From Eustoma russellianum (Eukaryota; Streptophyta; Magnoliopsida; Gentianales; Gentianaceae), in the NCBI GenBank assembly GCA_036186865.1, contig AP025066.1:17463697-17527696 (forward strand): a stretch of 64,000 nucleotides of DNA, written 5' to 3'. Under the pieces are notes generated by a model that did not search any database, had not been told where the DNA came from, and worked only from the letters and a program-made list of their open reading frames with translations. A program made the position numbers and the translations under genes. Shown here in pieces: positions 33,885 through 46,251 of this stretch (position 1 is its first letter; the number at the start of each line of letters is the position of its first letter).

Positions 33885-35347
33885 ATGGTTAAAGATATGT
33901 ATCATCGTCAACGTATTCCCCAGTTAACTGATACAGCCGGTAATGTTATTGAAGAGCTTGATGAGTTAGGAACTGAGGCTGTTAAATACTTTCAATCTTT
34001 ATTTACAAGTGAGCCTGTTTCTGACATTGATAATTTTCTTCAATACATACACAACTTTGTGTCTTCAGATTATAATGACATGTTGCTTTCGCTTCCGGAT
34101 TTGGCCAAAGTAAGAGAGGCTGTTTGGAATCTTAATCCTAATAGTGCGGCTGATCCCGATGGATATAATGGGCATTTTTTCCGTATATGTTGGGATATAT
34201 TACGGCAAGATGTAGTGTGTGCGGTTCAGGAATTTTTTCTTGGAATTCCTGCTCCACAGGTGATGCTTTCGTCGGTTATTACTTTGCTTCCAAAAAAATC
34301 AACGCCATCCATCTATGCTGACTTTCGACCTATTTGTCTTTCAAATTTCATCAGCAAAGCCACAACACGTATCTTGGCTACACGTTTGTCGGCATTGCTG
34401 CCCAAGCTTATTTCTACTGAACAAATAGGATTTTTACAAGGTCACGACATCCGTGAGCATGTTCTCATGGCAAATGAAATGGTTCATTTAAGTGACAAAA
34501 AGACTTGTGGTGCAAATGTGCTGATAATACTTGATATGGCGAAAGCTTTCGATCGTGTGAAGTGGCAATATTTAGAGACAGTGCTTACGAAGTTTGGTTT
34601 TCATGATCAGTTTATCAGACTTATACTGAATAATATGTGCTTTCTAAGCTTTCTGTTGCTGTCAACGGTAAGAGTTTTGGTTTCTTTTCTCCCATGCTAG
34701 GGGTGAAACAAGGTGACCCATTATCTTCACTACTCTTTATTCTTGGATCAGAGGGCTTTAGTACGGGTCTCAACCAACTTTCCAGCAATGGTTCCCTTGT
34801 TTGGTTTCGTACGGGACGAATTTTGGGGGTATCTCATTTAGCATACGCTGATGGTTTACTTGTCTTCTTAAATGGCAGCACACGGAATTTATGGGTTTTT
34901 CAATCCTTCCTTCATTCTTATCAACGTGCATCAAGACAATTAATAAATTATTCGAAAATTCAGTTTGTAGCCAGTCCTTTTGTTGCACGTCGATCATTAT
35001 CGGAGATGGGTTTGGAATTGGGTATGTGACCCTCCTCTCTACATATTAAGTATTTGGGCTTATATTTATATCACGGGATAAAACGTGCTCTTTATTGCCA
35101 ATCACTACTGCAACATTTCGATGCTAAATTATCTAGCTGGACTCGAAATTTGCTTACCCCCGGCGGCAGGATAGTACTCATACAATCGGTACTAACTTCT
35201 ATTCAGCTACATCTTATGGCCACTGCATGCTTACCTAAGAGTGTGATTCAGTCCTTAGCTCAAAAAATGCCGACATTTTTTTGGGGTCATAGATATCATT
35301 AGGTGTGCTGGCAAACCATTTGTGCCCCTGAAGCTGAGGGTGGCTTA
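33885..35347 (+). pseudogene. LINE D reverse transcriptase domain
   Basis: 33885-34700 is open for 271 codons: KVREAVWNLNPNSAADPDGY, VQEFFLGIPAPQVML, DFRPICLSNFISKA, LDMAKAFDRVKWQY. A frameshift near 34640 leads to VNGKSFGFFSPMLGVKQGDP and then LAYADGLLVF: the catalytic YADD is YADG, which should abolish polymerase activity. The thumb (FDAKLSSWTRNLLTPGGRIV) runs to APEAEGGL, where the copia element is inserted. Confidence 0.85.
35343..35347. repeat. target site duplication of the copia element, left (GCTTA)
   Basis: gctta here, gcttg at 46252-46256; four of five bases match. Confidence 0.75.
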
Positions 35348-36600
35348 TGTAGAGAAAAATGAGTTTGAGTGATTTCAAAATATATGATTTAAATGAGCTT
35401 AAAAACGTGCATGAGATAAATGTGCATGATATATTGCATATAACTTGCATTATATATTTCATATATAATGTTGCCGTACTAACGAGCCATGAAGCTTTAA
35501 AGCTTACATAAAATGGAAAACATTTGTTTGTGTTTATACTATTTTCAGGTGCCACCATTAATGAACTAAACTAGTTCATTAAGTGAAGTACTTAGTTAAT
35601 TAAACTAAGTAGTTCATTAAAGGAAGCAACATTTGGACAAGGCACAAAGGCAACAAGACTAAGAAAGGAAAGTCTCCTCCTCCGCTCACCACACTTATAT
35701 GGCACGCCTATATATATATAAATATATATATTTTTAGATTTTTTGAAAAAGGCACATACACATGCATTCTAACGTACTACCGACACGTTATATATTTTAC
35801 GTACGTACGTTAATGTCACACCACCATACTTAACTCATATTTATGAGTATATTCAGGTCTTATATCATATGATATAAGTCATGGTGATGACAAATTAAAT
35901 ATGACATGTTAAAAGGTTCTAAACCAAAAATTGTCGTATCGGGCGAATACCGAAACTTCGCCAACGTGTCACGTACTTGCCATAAATAGATGGCCAGCCC
36001 CTACACCTCAAAAATCTTTAAAATTTTCGTGGGTATGATGATGGTCACAGCTATAAAATCATTCCATGTTGGCACACACAAATGACCCCACATTAAGGCC
36101 AAATTGTGGAGATTCCAATTTCAATTTTGTCACATGTAAATGGCGCCACTTTAATCATCCTTATAAGCTGAATATTAAAGTTTATATTATGAAAATTATG
36201 TGTAACATAATACATATAACATGTGAAAAAAGTTGGAATTTAATTAGAGAAAAATCGGGTAATCGATAAACATCGAAAATTCGGTTTTCCACGTACACAA
36301 CACATGGAACGTTTTTGGCACATCATACGACATATATCTAGACACTTTTTACATATGTCATACATCTTAAAGTGTTCTATAAAATTAAATTAAGGGCTGA
36401 TTGGAATATGCCATGTGTGTATTATTAAATGTGCACTATTTTACAAAGTTTGCAAAAATAAAATTCAGCACACGTATATACATATCATACACGCCTATAC
36501 AGCTGAAATGGAGCATATGTGGAGCCTTGTTGGCATATTGATTGGTCAAGAATCAATCATACAATGTTGGTGATTTAAAGAAAGAAGCTACAAAAGGTAA

Positions 36601-36628
36601 TGTTTCAAATTTTATCTCATTTGAAACA
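36601..36628 (+). repeat. 10-bp inverted repeat next to the first palindrome
   Basis: TGTTTCAAAT (36601-36610) and ATTTGAAACA (36619-36628) with an 8-nt loop, abutting the palindrome that starts at 36628. Confidence 0.9.
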
Positions 36629-36984
36629 CATGCTGAAAATTTCAGCATGTGCACAAAGAGCTGGCCGCTTTTCATCATTCATGAGGGTATATTTTGTGTC
36701 TTGAAACATGTGATTAACTGGAAGACAAATTAAAATTAATTTGAATGAGATATGAAAGTAAATTTGTGGTATCTTGAATATCACACATGCTGAAATAATT
36801 TTCAGCATGTGTATGAATGTATCTAGGCCGAATTTTGGCCATGTTATTGTCAAATTTTTATTGCCAAAATTGATGAGAATATTGTCTACTAATTGGTGAT
36901 TTATTTTTAAGAGAAAAATCAAAGAAAATTTGGCAACAATTTGAAATAAACATCCATGTATCACATGCTGAAATTTCAGCATGT
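36628..36984 (+). repeat. three palindromes in the copia 5' LTR
   Basis: 36628-36650: ACATGCTGAAA / TTTCAGCATGT arms with a 1-nt centre. 36783-36812: 13-bp arms ACACATGCTGAAA / TTTCAGCATGTGT with a 4-nt centre. 36963-36984: 11-bp arms with no centre. The sequence between them is not palindromic. Confidence 0.93.
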
Positions 36985-38387
36985 CAAGTCTAGTAATGAC
37001 CGATTTTATCATCAATTTTGTGAGGAAATTATCTTGCTTAATTTATGTGATGATCTTGGAAGTTATGGTAATTGTTTTATGATGATTTTGGCACATGTTT
37101 TTAGTGGAATTCTCAGATTTTCCTAGTCATCAAATGATGACAACATTCAACCAATCAATGAGTGCCAAGTAAGCAAAGGTTAAATGATCATCCAATGAGG
37201 AGGTGCCAAGTAAGCAAGATCATGTCACAATGATGCCACATATTCTCCCAAGGACTTAGAAGATAATTTTCAAGAGGGGAAGGCACTAAAAGTGGCGGCC
37301 AAGACTTGTTAAAAAGAAGGAAGAAGAGCAAAACAAGAACAAGAACAAGAGTTGCAAATTCAAAGATCAAAAAAGTTCTAGCCTTCTTCTTCTACACTCT
37401 CTTTCTTTCTTCTTCCTAAAAGCCTATTGTACTTACATTCATATTCTTGAATAGTCTTATCTTAGACCACCACATATTCTTTATCTTTGTAAAAGATTGA
37501 TCAAGGTGTGATCAATCTTCAATCTTGCAAGGTGGTGGTGTTCGTGCGCAATTGTATTCATCATACAAGGTTTGTAAAGGGTTGGAGTTGGTGTGTAACT
37601 CCATCAACCCTGTGGTAAGATGTATTTGTGTTGTGTGATTAGTGTGAACCGAGGAAGGTGTTCCTCGAAGACTGGAGTAGGTTGTTTATAACCGAACCAG
37701 TATAAAATTCTTGGTGTCATTTACTTTCAGCACTTATATTCTGTTTCAGCACTGTTTACTCTTTTTGATTACGTTCGTAAAAAGAGTAAACGTTTTTCAA
37801 AAATTATGAAACTTTCCAGAAAAATATCCACACGTCTTAAGGTTAATTTGGCAAGAGTTTCAACCCTTTTGGACAAGTATAAGTCAATCAAACATCCAAA
37901 GTTTTGAGACTAGTGCAGTCTGATTTTCAGGCTTGCAAAGGTTGAGACTTTGAGTGTATCTGACTAACTTCCTGAAATAATTTTTCAACACTGTTTCAAA
38001 CCATTTAAATATAACATATAAGGGGTTAATGGTTAAAATTTCAGAGCATTTGGAGTTATGTACAAATAGGAATAAAGTTTTCAAAACAGTCTACCGTTTC
38101 TGGCAGATTCACGCAATCTGGCCACCAACAATTTTTGAAGGGGGTAAAGGTTGAATTTAAATCTGAAATGTTTAGGAGACACTCATAACATCTGAGGCTA
38201 AGTTCTCTCAAAATTTCAGAATTTTTGAAGACCTACAACCTAGTTTTAAAAACGTTTTAAAACTGGTCCTGAAAACAGAATCTGTTTTCAGAAGTTGAGT
38301 TTTTGGTTTTAAACAATTTTAAAAACCACACTTTCCGAATCAACTATTCAACCCCTCCTTCTAGTGGTGCCTTGCAGATCCTACAAG

Positions 38388-38399
38388 TGGTATCAGAGC
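38388..38399 (+). other. primer binding site, initiator tRNA-Met
   Basis: TGGTATCAGAGC two bases after the LTR end, the perfect complement of the initiator tRNA-Met 3' end. Confidence 0.93.
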
Positions 38400-38439
38400 G
38401 CAGGAACACTCACTTCAAAGGATCCAACGATTCAGTGAG

Positions 38440-40378
38440 ATGACAACCACAAATCTCAAAACCGAGCAAGAAGGTATGTCGAGCCAAAGGCCTCCTCTTT
38501 TTGACGGTGAGTCGTTCATTCAATGGAAACTAAGAATGAAGCTTTTTCTTATGGCAATAGATATTGATCTTTGGTCGATTATAGAAGATGTTCCTTTTGT
38601 TCCATCTAAGTTATCTACCATAGACGGAGTCACACTAGAAGTTGTTAAACCGAGACAAGAATATACAAGTGAGGATAAAAAGAAACTTAGCATGAATGCT
38701 AGGGCTATGCAATTTCTCTTAAATGGATTAAGTAAGAGTGAGTCTAGTTATGTCTCAAACTGTTCTAGTGCACAAGAAATGTGGAGAATACTCGAAATGA
38801 AACACGAAGGCACGAGTCAAGTAAAAGAGTCAAAGATAAACATGCTTATGTCCACACTTGAGTCGTTCAAGTAAGAGTGAGTCTAGTTATGTCTCAAACT
38901 GTTCAAGTGCACAAGAAATGTGGAGAATACTCGAAATGAAACACGAAGGCACGAGTCAAGTAAAAGAGTCAAAGATAAACATGCTTATGTCCACACTTGA
39001 GTCGTTTAAATTATTGCCTAATGAATATATTGTTGATATGGATCTTCGTTTGACTAACATCTACAATTCTCTTGAGTCTCTTGGTAAAGCCTTTACCATG
39101 CAGGAAAAGGTACAGAAAGTCTTGCGAAGCCTTCCATCCGAGTGGGAACCTAAAGTAACCGCAATAGAAGAAAGCAAAGAAACGAACTCAATAAAGATGG
39201 AAGAGTTAATTGGATCACTCAAGGTTTATGAGAATAAACTGACCATACAGAAATCTGAATCATCTAAACAAGGTAAAGCTATTGCTTTTAAATCAAATGA
39301 ATACGTCTCTACTTCTTCCGATCACGTAGATGATAGTGATTCTGAATCGGATAACGATGACTTAATTCTATTGGCTAAAGGTTTAAGAAAATTTATGAGA
39401 AAGTCATTTAGAAACAAAAATAAGGGCACTTCGACTAAAAGAAATAAGAACAAGACAAATGATAAGGATGTTAAATGTTATGAATGCGGCAAACTTGGAC
39501 ATTTATCATATGACTGCCCCAATAAGGAAAAGCAAACAAATAAATACCCTGACAAGGAACGGAACAAGAATAGACTCGTCTCAGAACCCAAGCAAAGGAA
39601 ACGTGCTCTAAAAGCCTCCACTTGGAGTGATACATCGGATTCCGAGACTGAAACCGAAGAAGAGACTGCACAAGTATGCTTTGTGTCCAAAGCATCTAAT
39701 GAGGTATCATCTGATTCTGATTCTGACTCTGAGCCTTCTTATGATGATCTTTTTAGTCAGTATTTAGAGTTGCATAAATTCACAAAGACTCTCGCTAAAG
39801 AAAAGAAGCGATTAATTGAAGACAAGAAGATGTTAGAATCTTCTAACGAAAATCTTGTCGCTCAATTAAACGATTCTAAAGAAGAGTCATCATGCATCAT
39901 CAATGCATTGAAAACAGAGATTTCATCATTGACCACTCAAAATAATAAAATGAAATCCGAGATTTCAAGTTTGAAATCAAGGAATACAGACTTAGAGAAA
40001 ATGATGAAACAGTTTGATGCGGGATCTAACATGCTGCATCGTATTATCTTATCACAAAAGCATGATAGTGATAAAACGGGTTTAGGATACGTGGAGACAA
40101 ATGAAGTATCCACCAAACCAACTAAGTTCGTTGTGTCTAAGAAAGTAGACACCCCAAAGCTAAAAACGGCGTCTAAGATGACGCAAAGACCTCTCCCTTC
40201 CTCACGCCCCACTTCTTCTTCATATCATGCGAAATACAATTTTGTGCCATATAGATATGAGAAGAAACAAGTAATACATACACGTCATCCATTTCATTCA
40301 TCTAGAGCACCACTACGCACACAAACACAAGGACATATCAAAAACGTCCTACATACAATGAGTATAAAGGACTTCTAG
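38440..40378 (+). pseudogene. Ty1/copia gag, frameshifted by a 139-bp tandem duplication
   Basis: Begins MTTTNLKTEQEGMSSQRPPL with the UBN2-type gag core (FDGESFIQWKLRMKLFLMAI). At 38732-38870 and 38871-39009 the same 139 bp occurs twice. As 139 is not a multiple of 3, the frame shifts and the first reading stops at 38874, while the downstream reading is open from 38858. A CCHC knuckle CYECGKLGHLSYDC starts at 39476 (ligands C-x2-C-x4-H-x4-C intact). Then come an acidic stretch and a coiled-coil region (about 39780-40020). Packages element RNA. Ends at 40378. Confidence 0.9.
38732..39009 (+). repeat. 139-bp tandem duplication inside gag
   Basis: Both copies start gtaagagtgagtctagttat. They differ by a single base or two (ttctag vs ttcaag). 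Confidence 0.93.
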
Positions 40379-40562
40379 GCCAAAGGCCCAAAGTGCATTC
40401 ACCACATGTTTATTACATTGCACCTTCATCTACATTCTTGCCATTTGCTATACCGAGAAGGATCACCCAAGTATGGGTACCAAAAGGTACTTTTACCAAA
40501 GAGGTGATTAACTAACTCGCAAGGACCCAAAGTTAAAAGGGTACCTAAATCATTCTTGCACA

Positions 40563-40907
40563 TTGCAGGGAGCCCACACATCAAAAGATACATCCATAAA
40601 GTGGTTCCTTGACAGTGGCTGCTCGAGGCACATGACGGGTGACCCGAGCTTGTTCACGAAATTAAAGAAGGTCACAAAAGGCGGATCCATGACCTTTGGA
40701 GACAACAACGAAGGCAAGATCATCGGAAAAGGTACGATTGGAAATCCAAGCACTCTTCAAATCTCCAACGTCTTTTTGATAAGCAACTTATCCTATAATC
40801 TTCTTAGCACTTCTCAATTTATTGACAATGGTTTTGATATGTGTTTCACTCACCCTTATTGCAATATAATAAATAAAAATGGAGAAACCGTTTTAAAAGG
40901 AAAATGA
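40563..40907 (+). pseudogene. Ty1/copia protease
   Basis: Aspartic protease signature KWFLDSGCSRHMTG (Asp codon near 40611), followed by GGSMTFGDNNEGKIIGKGTIG and LQISNVFLISNLSYNLLS, typical for copia. The stop at 40905-40907 probably breaks the original polyprotein, since the GAG-pre-integrase region continues behind it. Confidence 0.85.
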
Positions 40908-40959
40908 GAAGGAAACATCTTTACGCTTTCTATGGATGATATGTTAGACGCCAAAGTTA

Positions 40960-41830
40960 AATGTTTTATGTCAAACGAACCTAATGTAAATTTGTGGCAT
41001 AGACGTTTAGGACACATTGGCATTTCACACTAGGAAAACTCCAACGAAAGAACCTAGTACGAGGATTGCCTACACTTGATTTAGACAACTTTCAGTTGTG
41101 TGAATCTTGCATAACAGGCAAACAAACACGCGAGTCACTTAAGCCTAAGAATGAAATAAGCACGACTAGAGTCTTAGAACTATTACACATTGATTTGTTT
41201 GGTCCTAGTCGCACTACAAGCCTTGGTAGGACGCCACTATGCATGCGTGATTGTTGATGATTTTTCTCGTTATACTTGGACTTTATTTCTTGCACATAAG
41301 GATGATAGTGTCATTGAGATTGCAAAATTGATCAAACAACTTGAAAATCAATACGGTGTCAATGTGAAAAAGATTAGAAGCGATAGAGGCGGTGAATTTA
41401 AAAACAAGGATATGATTTCATTTTGCGAAGAAAAAGGAATCAAGCATGAGTTTTCGTCCACCTAGAACACCACAATTAAATGGAGTAGTAGAAAGAAAGA
41501 ATCGAACATTACAAGAAATCGCTAGGACTATGTTATGCAAAAATAAATTGCCTAGATTTCTGTAGGGCGGAAGCCGTAAATTGTGCATGCTACAAGACGC
41601 CTTATGAGATATTAAATGATCGCATGCCTAAGATTGACTATTTTTGTGTGTTTGGATGAAGTGTTTTGTTTTAAATACAAAAGATAATTTAGATAAGTTT
41701 GAATCCAAATCAATTGAATGCATCTTTGTTGGATATTCTGTAAATTCAAAAGCATATAGATGTTATGATCCTCTCACTAGACAAATCATAGAATCTATTC
41801 ATGTGAAGTTCAATGAATTTAGGTGAGATT
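40960..41830 (+). pseudogene. Ty1/copia integrase, several frameshifts
   Basis: NLWHRRLGHIGIS and CESCITGKQ provide the zinc site (about 40990-41125). LLHIDLFGP contains the first catalytic Asp (near 41190), IRSDRGGEFKN the second (near 41380) and VVERKNRTLQEIART the Glu (near 41490). These blocks lie in different frames, and stops occur at about 41030, 41255 and 41465. C-terminal FVGYSVNSKAYRCYDPLTRQIIES is copia-type. Not functional. Confidence 0.82.
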
Positions 41831-41862
41831 GATAAAGATAAAGATATGATGATGATTTTGAA

Positions 41863-42207
41863 TTGAAACCCGTGTTGAATGAAGATGATGGTATGTTTGA
41901 TACGCATGATATGCATGATACACTAGAAATGCATGATCACTTAGAAGCGCATGATAACATAGAAAATAATCAACCAAGATGGCATAGAGATCACCCACAT
42001 GATCTCATCATAGGCGACATCACTCACGGTGTGCGACCACGTAGAAGAATAACTTCGGATGAAATAAATCAATTTCATGCTATGATTTCTGAAATTGAAC
42101 CCAAAAATGTGCATCATGCTTTGAGTGATTCTTCTTGGATTGATGTATGCATGATGAGCTTAATCAATTTGTTAGAAATGATGTATGGGATTTAGTGCCA
42201 CGACAAC
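41863..42207 (+). pseudogene. copia linker and start of RT, ending at the gap
   Basis: Acidic/His-rich linker with repeated HD motifs (THDMHDTLEMHDHLEAHDNI), then RPRRRITSDEINQFHAMISE. HDELNQFVRNDVWDLVPRQ, the entry of copia RT, is the last reading before the N gap. Confidence 0.75.
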
Positions 42208-42217
42208 NNNNNNNNNN
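42208..42217. other. assembly gap (10 N) where the RT should be
   Basis: Before the gap the reading is the first residues of copia RT, after it the end of RT (PTPMSVTTKLDKDE). About 200-250 residues of RT are missing, so the gap is probably much longer than ten bases, unless the element lost its RT. Confidence 0.85.
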
Positions 42218-42980
42218 TTCAACTTTTGAAAATTTGAAACCATCCCCCACCCCTATGAGTGTCACTACTAAATTGGACAAAGATGAACATGGTAAAAATT
42301 TTGATAATGCCTTATATAGATCTATGATTGGTTCTTTGCTATATCTTACTGCTAATAGGCCTGATATCATATTCAATGTATGCATGTGTGCACGTTTTCG
42401 AAGTCAACCTAAGGTGTCTCACTATAATGCGGTAAAAAGAATATTCCGCTATATTAAGCACACGTCCACCTTAGGAATTTGGTATGATAAGGATTCCGAA
42501 TTTAATTTACATGCTTATACTAATGCAGATTACGGTGGCTGTAAAATAGATAGGAAGAGCACGAGCGACACTTGCCAATTTATAGGAAACTCACTCATTT
42601 CATGGTTTTCCAAAAAGCAAGCAAGCGTTGCTTTGTCCACTACTGAGGCTGAGTACATGGCACTTAGCCTTTGCTGCACACAGTTGTTATGGATAAAACA
42701 ACAACTTTTGGACTTTGGAATTACCGTAAATAGAATTCCTATATATTGTGATAGTATGAGTGCAATTAATCTGTCTAAGAACCCCGTATTACACTCTAAG
42801 GCCAAGCATATAAAAGTACGCTATCACTTTCTTCGTGATCACGTAAATAATGGTGATATCTTCATAGATCACGTACGCACAGAAGCACAAGTAGCGGATA
42901 TCTTTACAAAAGCCTTAAATCAAGCCACGCACGAAAATCTTCGTTCTAAATTAGGCATGATTTCTGATGATGTGATTTGA
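42218..42980 (+). CDS. Ty1/copia RT end and RNase H
   Basis: Open to a stop at 42978-42980. MIGSLLYLTANRPDI marks the RT/RNase H junction. RNase H shows NADYGGCKIDRKSTS (first Asp), STTEAEYMAL (Glu) and YCDSMSAINLSKNPV (Asp), then HIKVRYHFLRDHV and VADIFTKAL. All are typical for copia. It has no start of its own; it is the tail of the polyprotein. Confidence 0.9.
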
Positions 42981-43024
42981 TTTGATTCTCTTTCCTTAAT
43001 TACAGGAATATTTTGATCGACTTT

Positions 43025-43212
43025 TCAAAATAAAGGGGGAGAGAAAGCATGATTTAAGGGGAGAGATACTGACTGATACTGATTGCATAAATCAAGGGGG
43101 AGCGGATTTGAAATTTAAAATTCAAAATTTTAAATTATGCATGATGAAGGGGGAGCGATAGGATTTAAATCATGAGTATAGGTTATTTTGAAAATCATCA
43201 AAAGGAGGAGAT
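43025..43212 (+). other. serial purine tracts and polypurine tract of the copia element
   Basis: Four G-rich purine tracts (near 43031, 43059, 43096 and 43147), then aaaaggaggagat directly before the LTR at 43213. The last one is the position expected for the plus-strand primer. Confidence 0.75.
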
Positions 43213-46200
43213 TGTAGAGAAAAAGGGGTTTGAGTGATTTCAAAATATATGATTTAAATGAGCTTAAAAATGTGCATGAGATAAATGTGCATGATATATT
43301 GCATATAACTTGCCTTATATATTTCATATATAATGTTGCCGTACTAACGAGACATGAAGCTTTAAAGCTTACATCAAATGGCAAACATTTGTTGTGTTTA
43401 TACTATTTTCAGGTGCCACCATTAATGAACTAAACTAGTTCATTAAGTGAAGTACTTAGTTAATTAAACTAAGTAGTTCATTAAAGTAAGCAACATTTGG
43501 ACAAGGCACAAAGGCAACAAGACTAAGAAAGGAAAGTCTCCTCCTCCTCTCACCACACTTATATGGCACGCCTATATATATATAAATATATATATTTTCA
43601 GATTTTTTTGAAAAAGGCACATACACATGCATTCCAACGTACTACCGACACGTTATATATTTTACGTACGTACGTTAATGTCACACCACCATACTTAACT
43701 CATATTTATGAGTATATTCAGGTCTTATATTATATGATATAAGTCATGGTGATGACAAATTAAATACAACACGTTAAAAGGTTCTGAACCGAAAATTGTA
43801 GTATCGGGCGAATACCAAAACTTCGCCAACGTGTCACGTACTTGACATAAATAGATGGCCAGCCTCTACACCTCAAAAATCTTTAAAATTTTCGTGGGTA
43901 TGATGATGGTCACAGCCATAAAATCATTCCATGTTGGCACACACAAATCACCCCACATTAAGGCCAAATTGTGGAGATTCCAATTTCAATTTTGTCACAT
44001 GTAAATGGCGCCACTTTAATCAGCCTTATAAGCTGAATATTAAAGTTTATATTATGTATATTATGTGTAACATAATATATATAACATGTGCAAAAATTTA
44101 GAATTTAATTAGAGAAAAATCGGGTAATCGATAAACATCGAAAATTCGGTTTTTTACGTACACAACACATGGAACGTTTTTGGCACATAATACGACATGT
44201 ATCTAGACACTTTTTACATATGTCATACATCTTAAAGTGTTCTAGAAAATTAAATTAAGGGCTGATTGGAATATGCCATGTGTGTATTATTAAATGTGCA
44301 CTATTTTACAAAGTTTGCAAAAATAAAATTCAGCACATGTATATACATATCATACATGCCTATACAGCTGAAATGGAGCATATGTGGAGCCTTGTTGGCA
44401 TATTGATTGGTCAAGAATCAATCATACAATGTTGGTGATTTAAAGAAAGAAGCTACAAAAGGTAATGTTTCAAATTTTATCTCATTTGAAACACATGCTG
44501 AAAATTTCAGCATGTGCACAAAGAGCTGGCTGATTTTCATCATTCATGAGGGTATATTTTGTTTCTTGAAACATGTGATTAATTGGAAGACAAATTGGAA
44601 TTAATTTGAATGAGATACGAAAGTAAATTTGTGGTATCTTGAATATCACACATGCTGAAATAATTTTCAGCATGTGTATGAATGTATCTAGGCCGAATTT
44701 TGGCCATGTTATTGTCAAATTTTTATTGCCAAAATTGATGAGAATATTGTCTACTAATTGGTGATTTATTTTTAAGAGAAATATCAAAGAAAATTTGGCA
44801 ACAATTTGAAATAAACATCCATGTATCACTTGCTGAAATTTCAGCATGTCAAGTCCAGTAATGGCCGATTTTATCATCAATTTTGTGAGGAAATTATATT
44901 GCTTAATTTATGTGATGATCTTGGAAGTTATGGTAATTGTTTTATGATGATTTTGGCACATGTTTTTAGTGGAATTCTCAGATTTTTCTAGTTATCAAAT
45001 GATGACAACATTCAACCAATCAATGAGTGCCAAGTAAGCAAGGGTTAAATGATCATCCAATGAGGAGGTGCCAAGTAAGCAAGATCATGTCACAATGATG
45101 CCACATATTCTCCCAAGGACTTAGAAGATAATTTTTAAGAGGGGAAGGCACCAAAAGGGGCGGCCAAGACTTGTTAAAAAGAAGGAAGAAGAGCAAAACA
45201 AGAACAAGAACAAGAGTTACAAATTCAAAGATCAAAAACGTTCTAGCCTTCTTCTTCTACACTCTCTTTCTTTCTTCTTCCTAAAAGCCTATTGTACTTA
45301 CATTCATATTATTGAATATGCTTATCTTAGACCACCACATATTCTTTATCTTTGTAAAAGATTGATCAAGGTGTGATCAATCTTCAATCTTGCAAGGTGG
45401 TGGTGTTCGTGCGCAATTGTATTCATCATAAAAGGTTTGTAAAGGGTTAGAGTTGGTGTGTAACACCATTAACCCTGTGGTAAGATGTATTTGTGTTGTG
45501 TGATTAGTGTGAACCGAGGAAGGTGTTCCTCGAAGACTGGAGTAGGTTGTTTATAACCGAACCAGTATAAAATTCTTGGTCTCATTTACTTTCAGCACTT
45601 ATATTCTGTTTCAGCACTGTTTACTCTTTTTGATTACGTTCGTAAAAATAGTAAACGTTTTTCAAAAATTACGAAACTTTTCATAAAAATAGCCACACAT
45701 CTTAAGGTTAATTTGGCACAAGTTTCAACCCTTTTGGACAAGTATAAGTCAATCAAACATCCAAAGTTCTGAGACTAGTGCAGTCTGATTTTCAGGCTTG
45801 CAAAGGTTGAGACTTTGAGTGTATTTGACTAACTTCCCAAAAGAATGTTTTAAAACTGTTTCAAGCCATTTAAATATAACATATAAGGGGTTAGTGGTTA
45901 AAATTTCAGAGCATTTGGAGTTATGTACAAATAGGAATAAATTTTTCAAAACAGTCTACCGTTTCTGGCAGATTCACGCAATCTGACCACCAACGATTGT
46001 TGAAGGGGGGTAAAGGTTGAATTTAAATCTGAAATTTTTAGGAGATACTCATAACATCTGAGGCTAAGTTCTCTCAAAATTTCAAAATTTTTGAAGACCT
46101 ACAACCTAGTTTTGTAAACGTTTTAAAACTGGTCCTGAAAACAGAATCTGTTTTCAGAAGTTGAGTTTTTGGTTTTAAACAATTTTAAAAACCACACTTT

Positions 46201-46251
46201 CTGCACCAACTATTCAACCCCCCCTTCTAGTGGTGCCTTGCAGATCCTACA
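43213..46251 (+). repeat. 3' LTR of the Ty1/copia element
   Basis: Colinear with 35348-38385 with scattered substitutions. Palindromes at 44493-44515 and 44648-44677 are intact. The third (44826-44849) has one changed base in its left arm (CTTGCTGAAA). Confidence 0.94.

Larger units (their letters stand above)
35348..38385 (+). repeat. 5' LTR of the Ty1/copia element
   Basis: From TGTAGAGAAAAATG to GATCCTACA. Contains a TATA-rich run near 35710-35732, ACGTACGTACGT near 35803, and three CATGCTGAAA palindromes (36628-36984). Confidence 0.94.
35348..46251 (+). mobile_element. Ty1/copia element with 3-kb LTRs (SIRE/Maximus-like)
   Basis: LTRs 35348-38385 (3038 bp) and 43213-46251 (3039 bp), primer site, gag, protease, integrase, RNase H, polypurine tract. 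Copia order is shown by integrase preceding RT/RNase H. The long LTRs and a gag with a coiled-coil tail after the CCHC knuckle resemble the SIRE/Maximus group; no envelope-like ORF is present between RNase H and the 3' LTR. The RT falls in a 10-N gap. Gag is frameshifted by a duplication and integrase has several shifts. Confidence 0.93.

Noticed and set aside
36617..37015. 132-codon minus-strand ORF in the copia 5' LTR, repeated at 44482-44880
   Set aside because: Present in both LTRs only because the LTRs are copies; the composition is AT-driven and includes the palindromes. No known protein.
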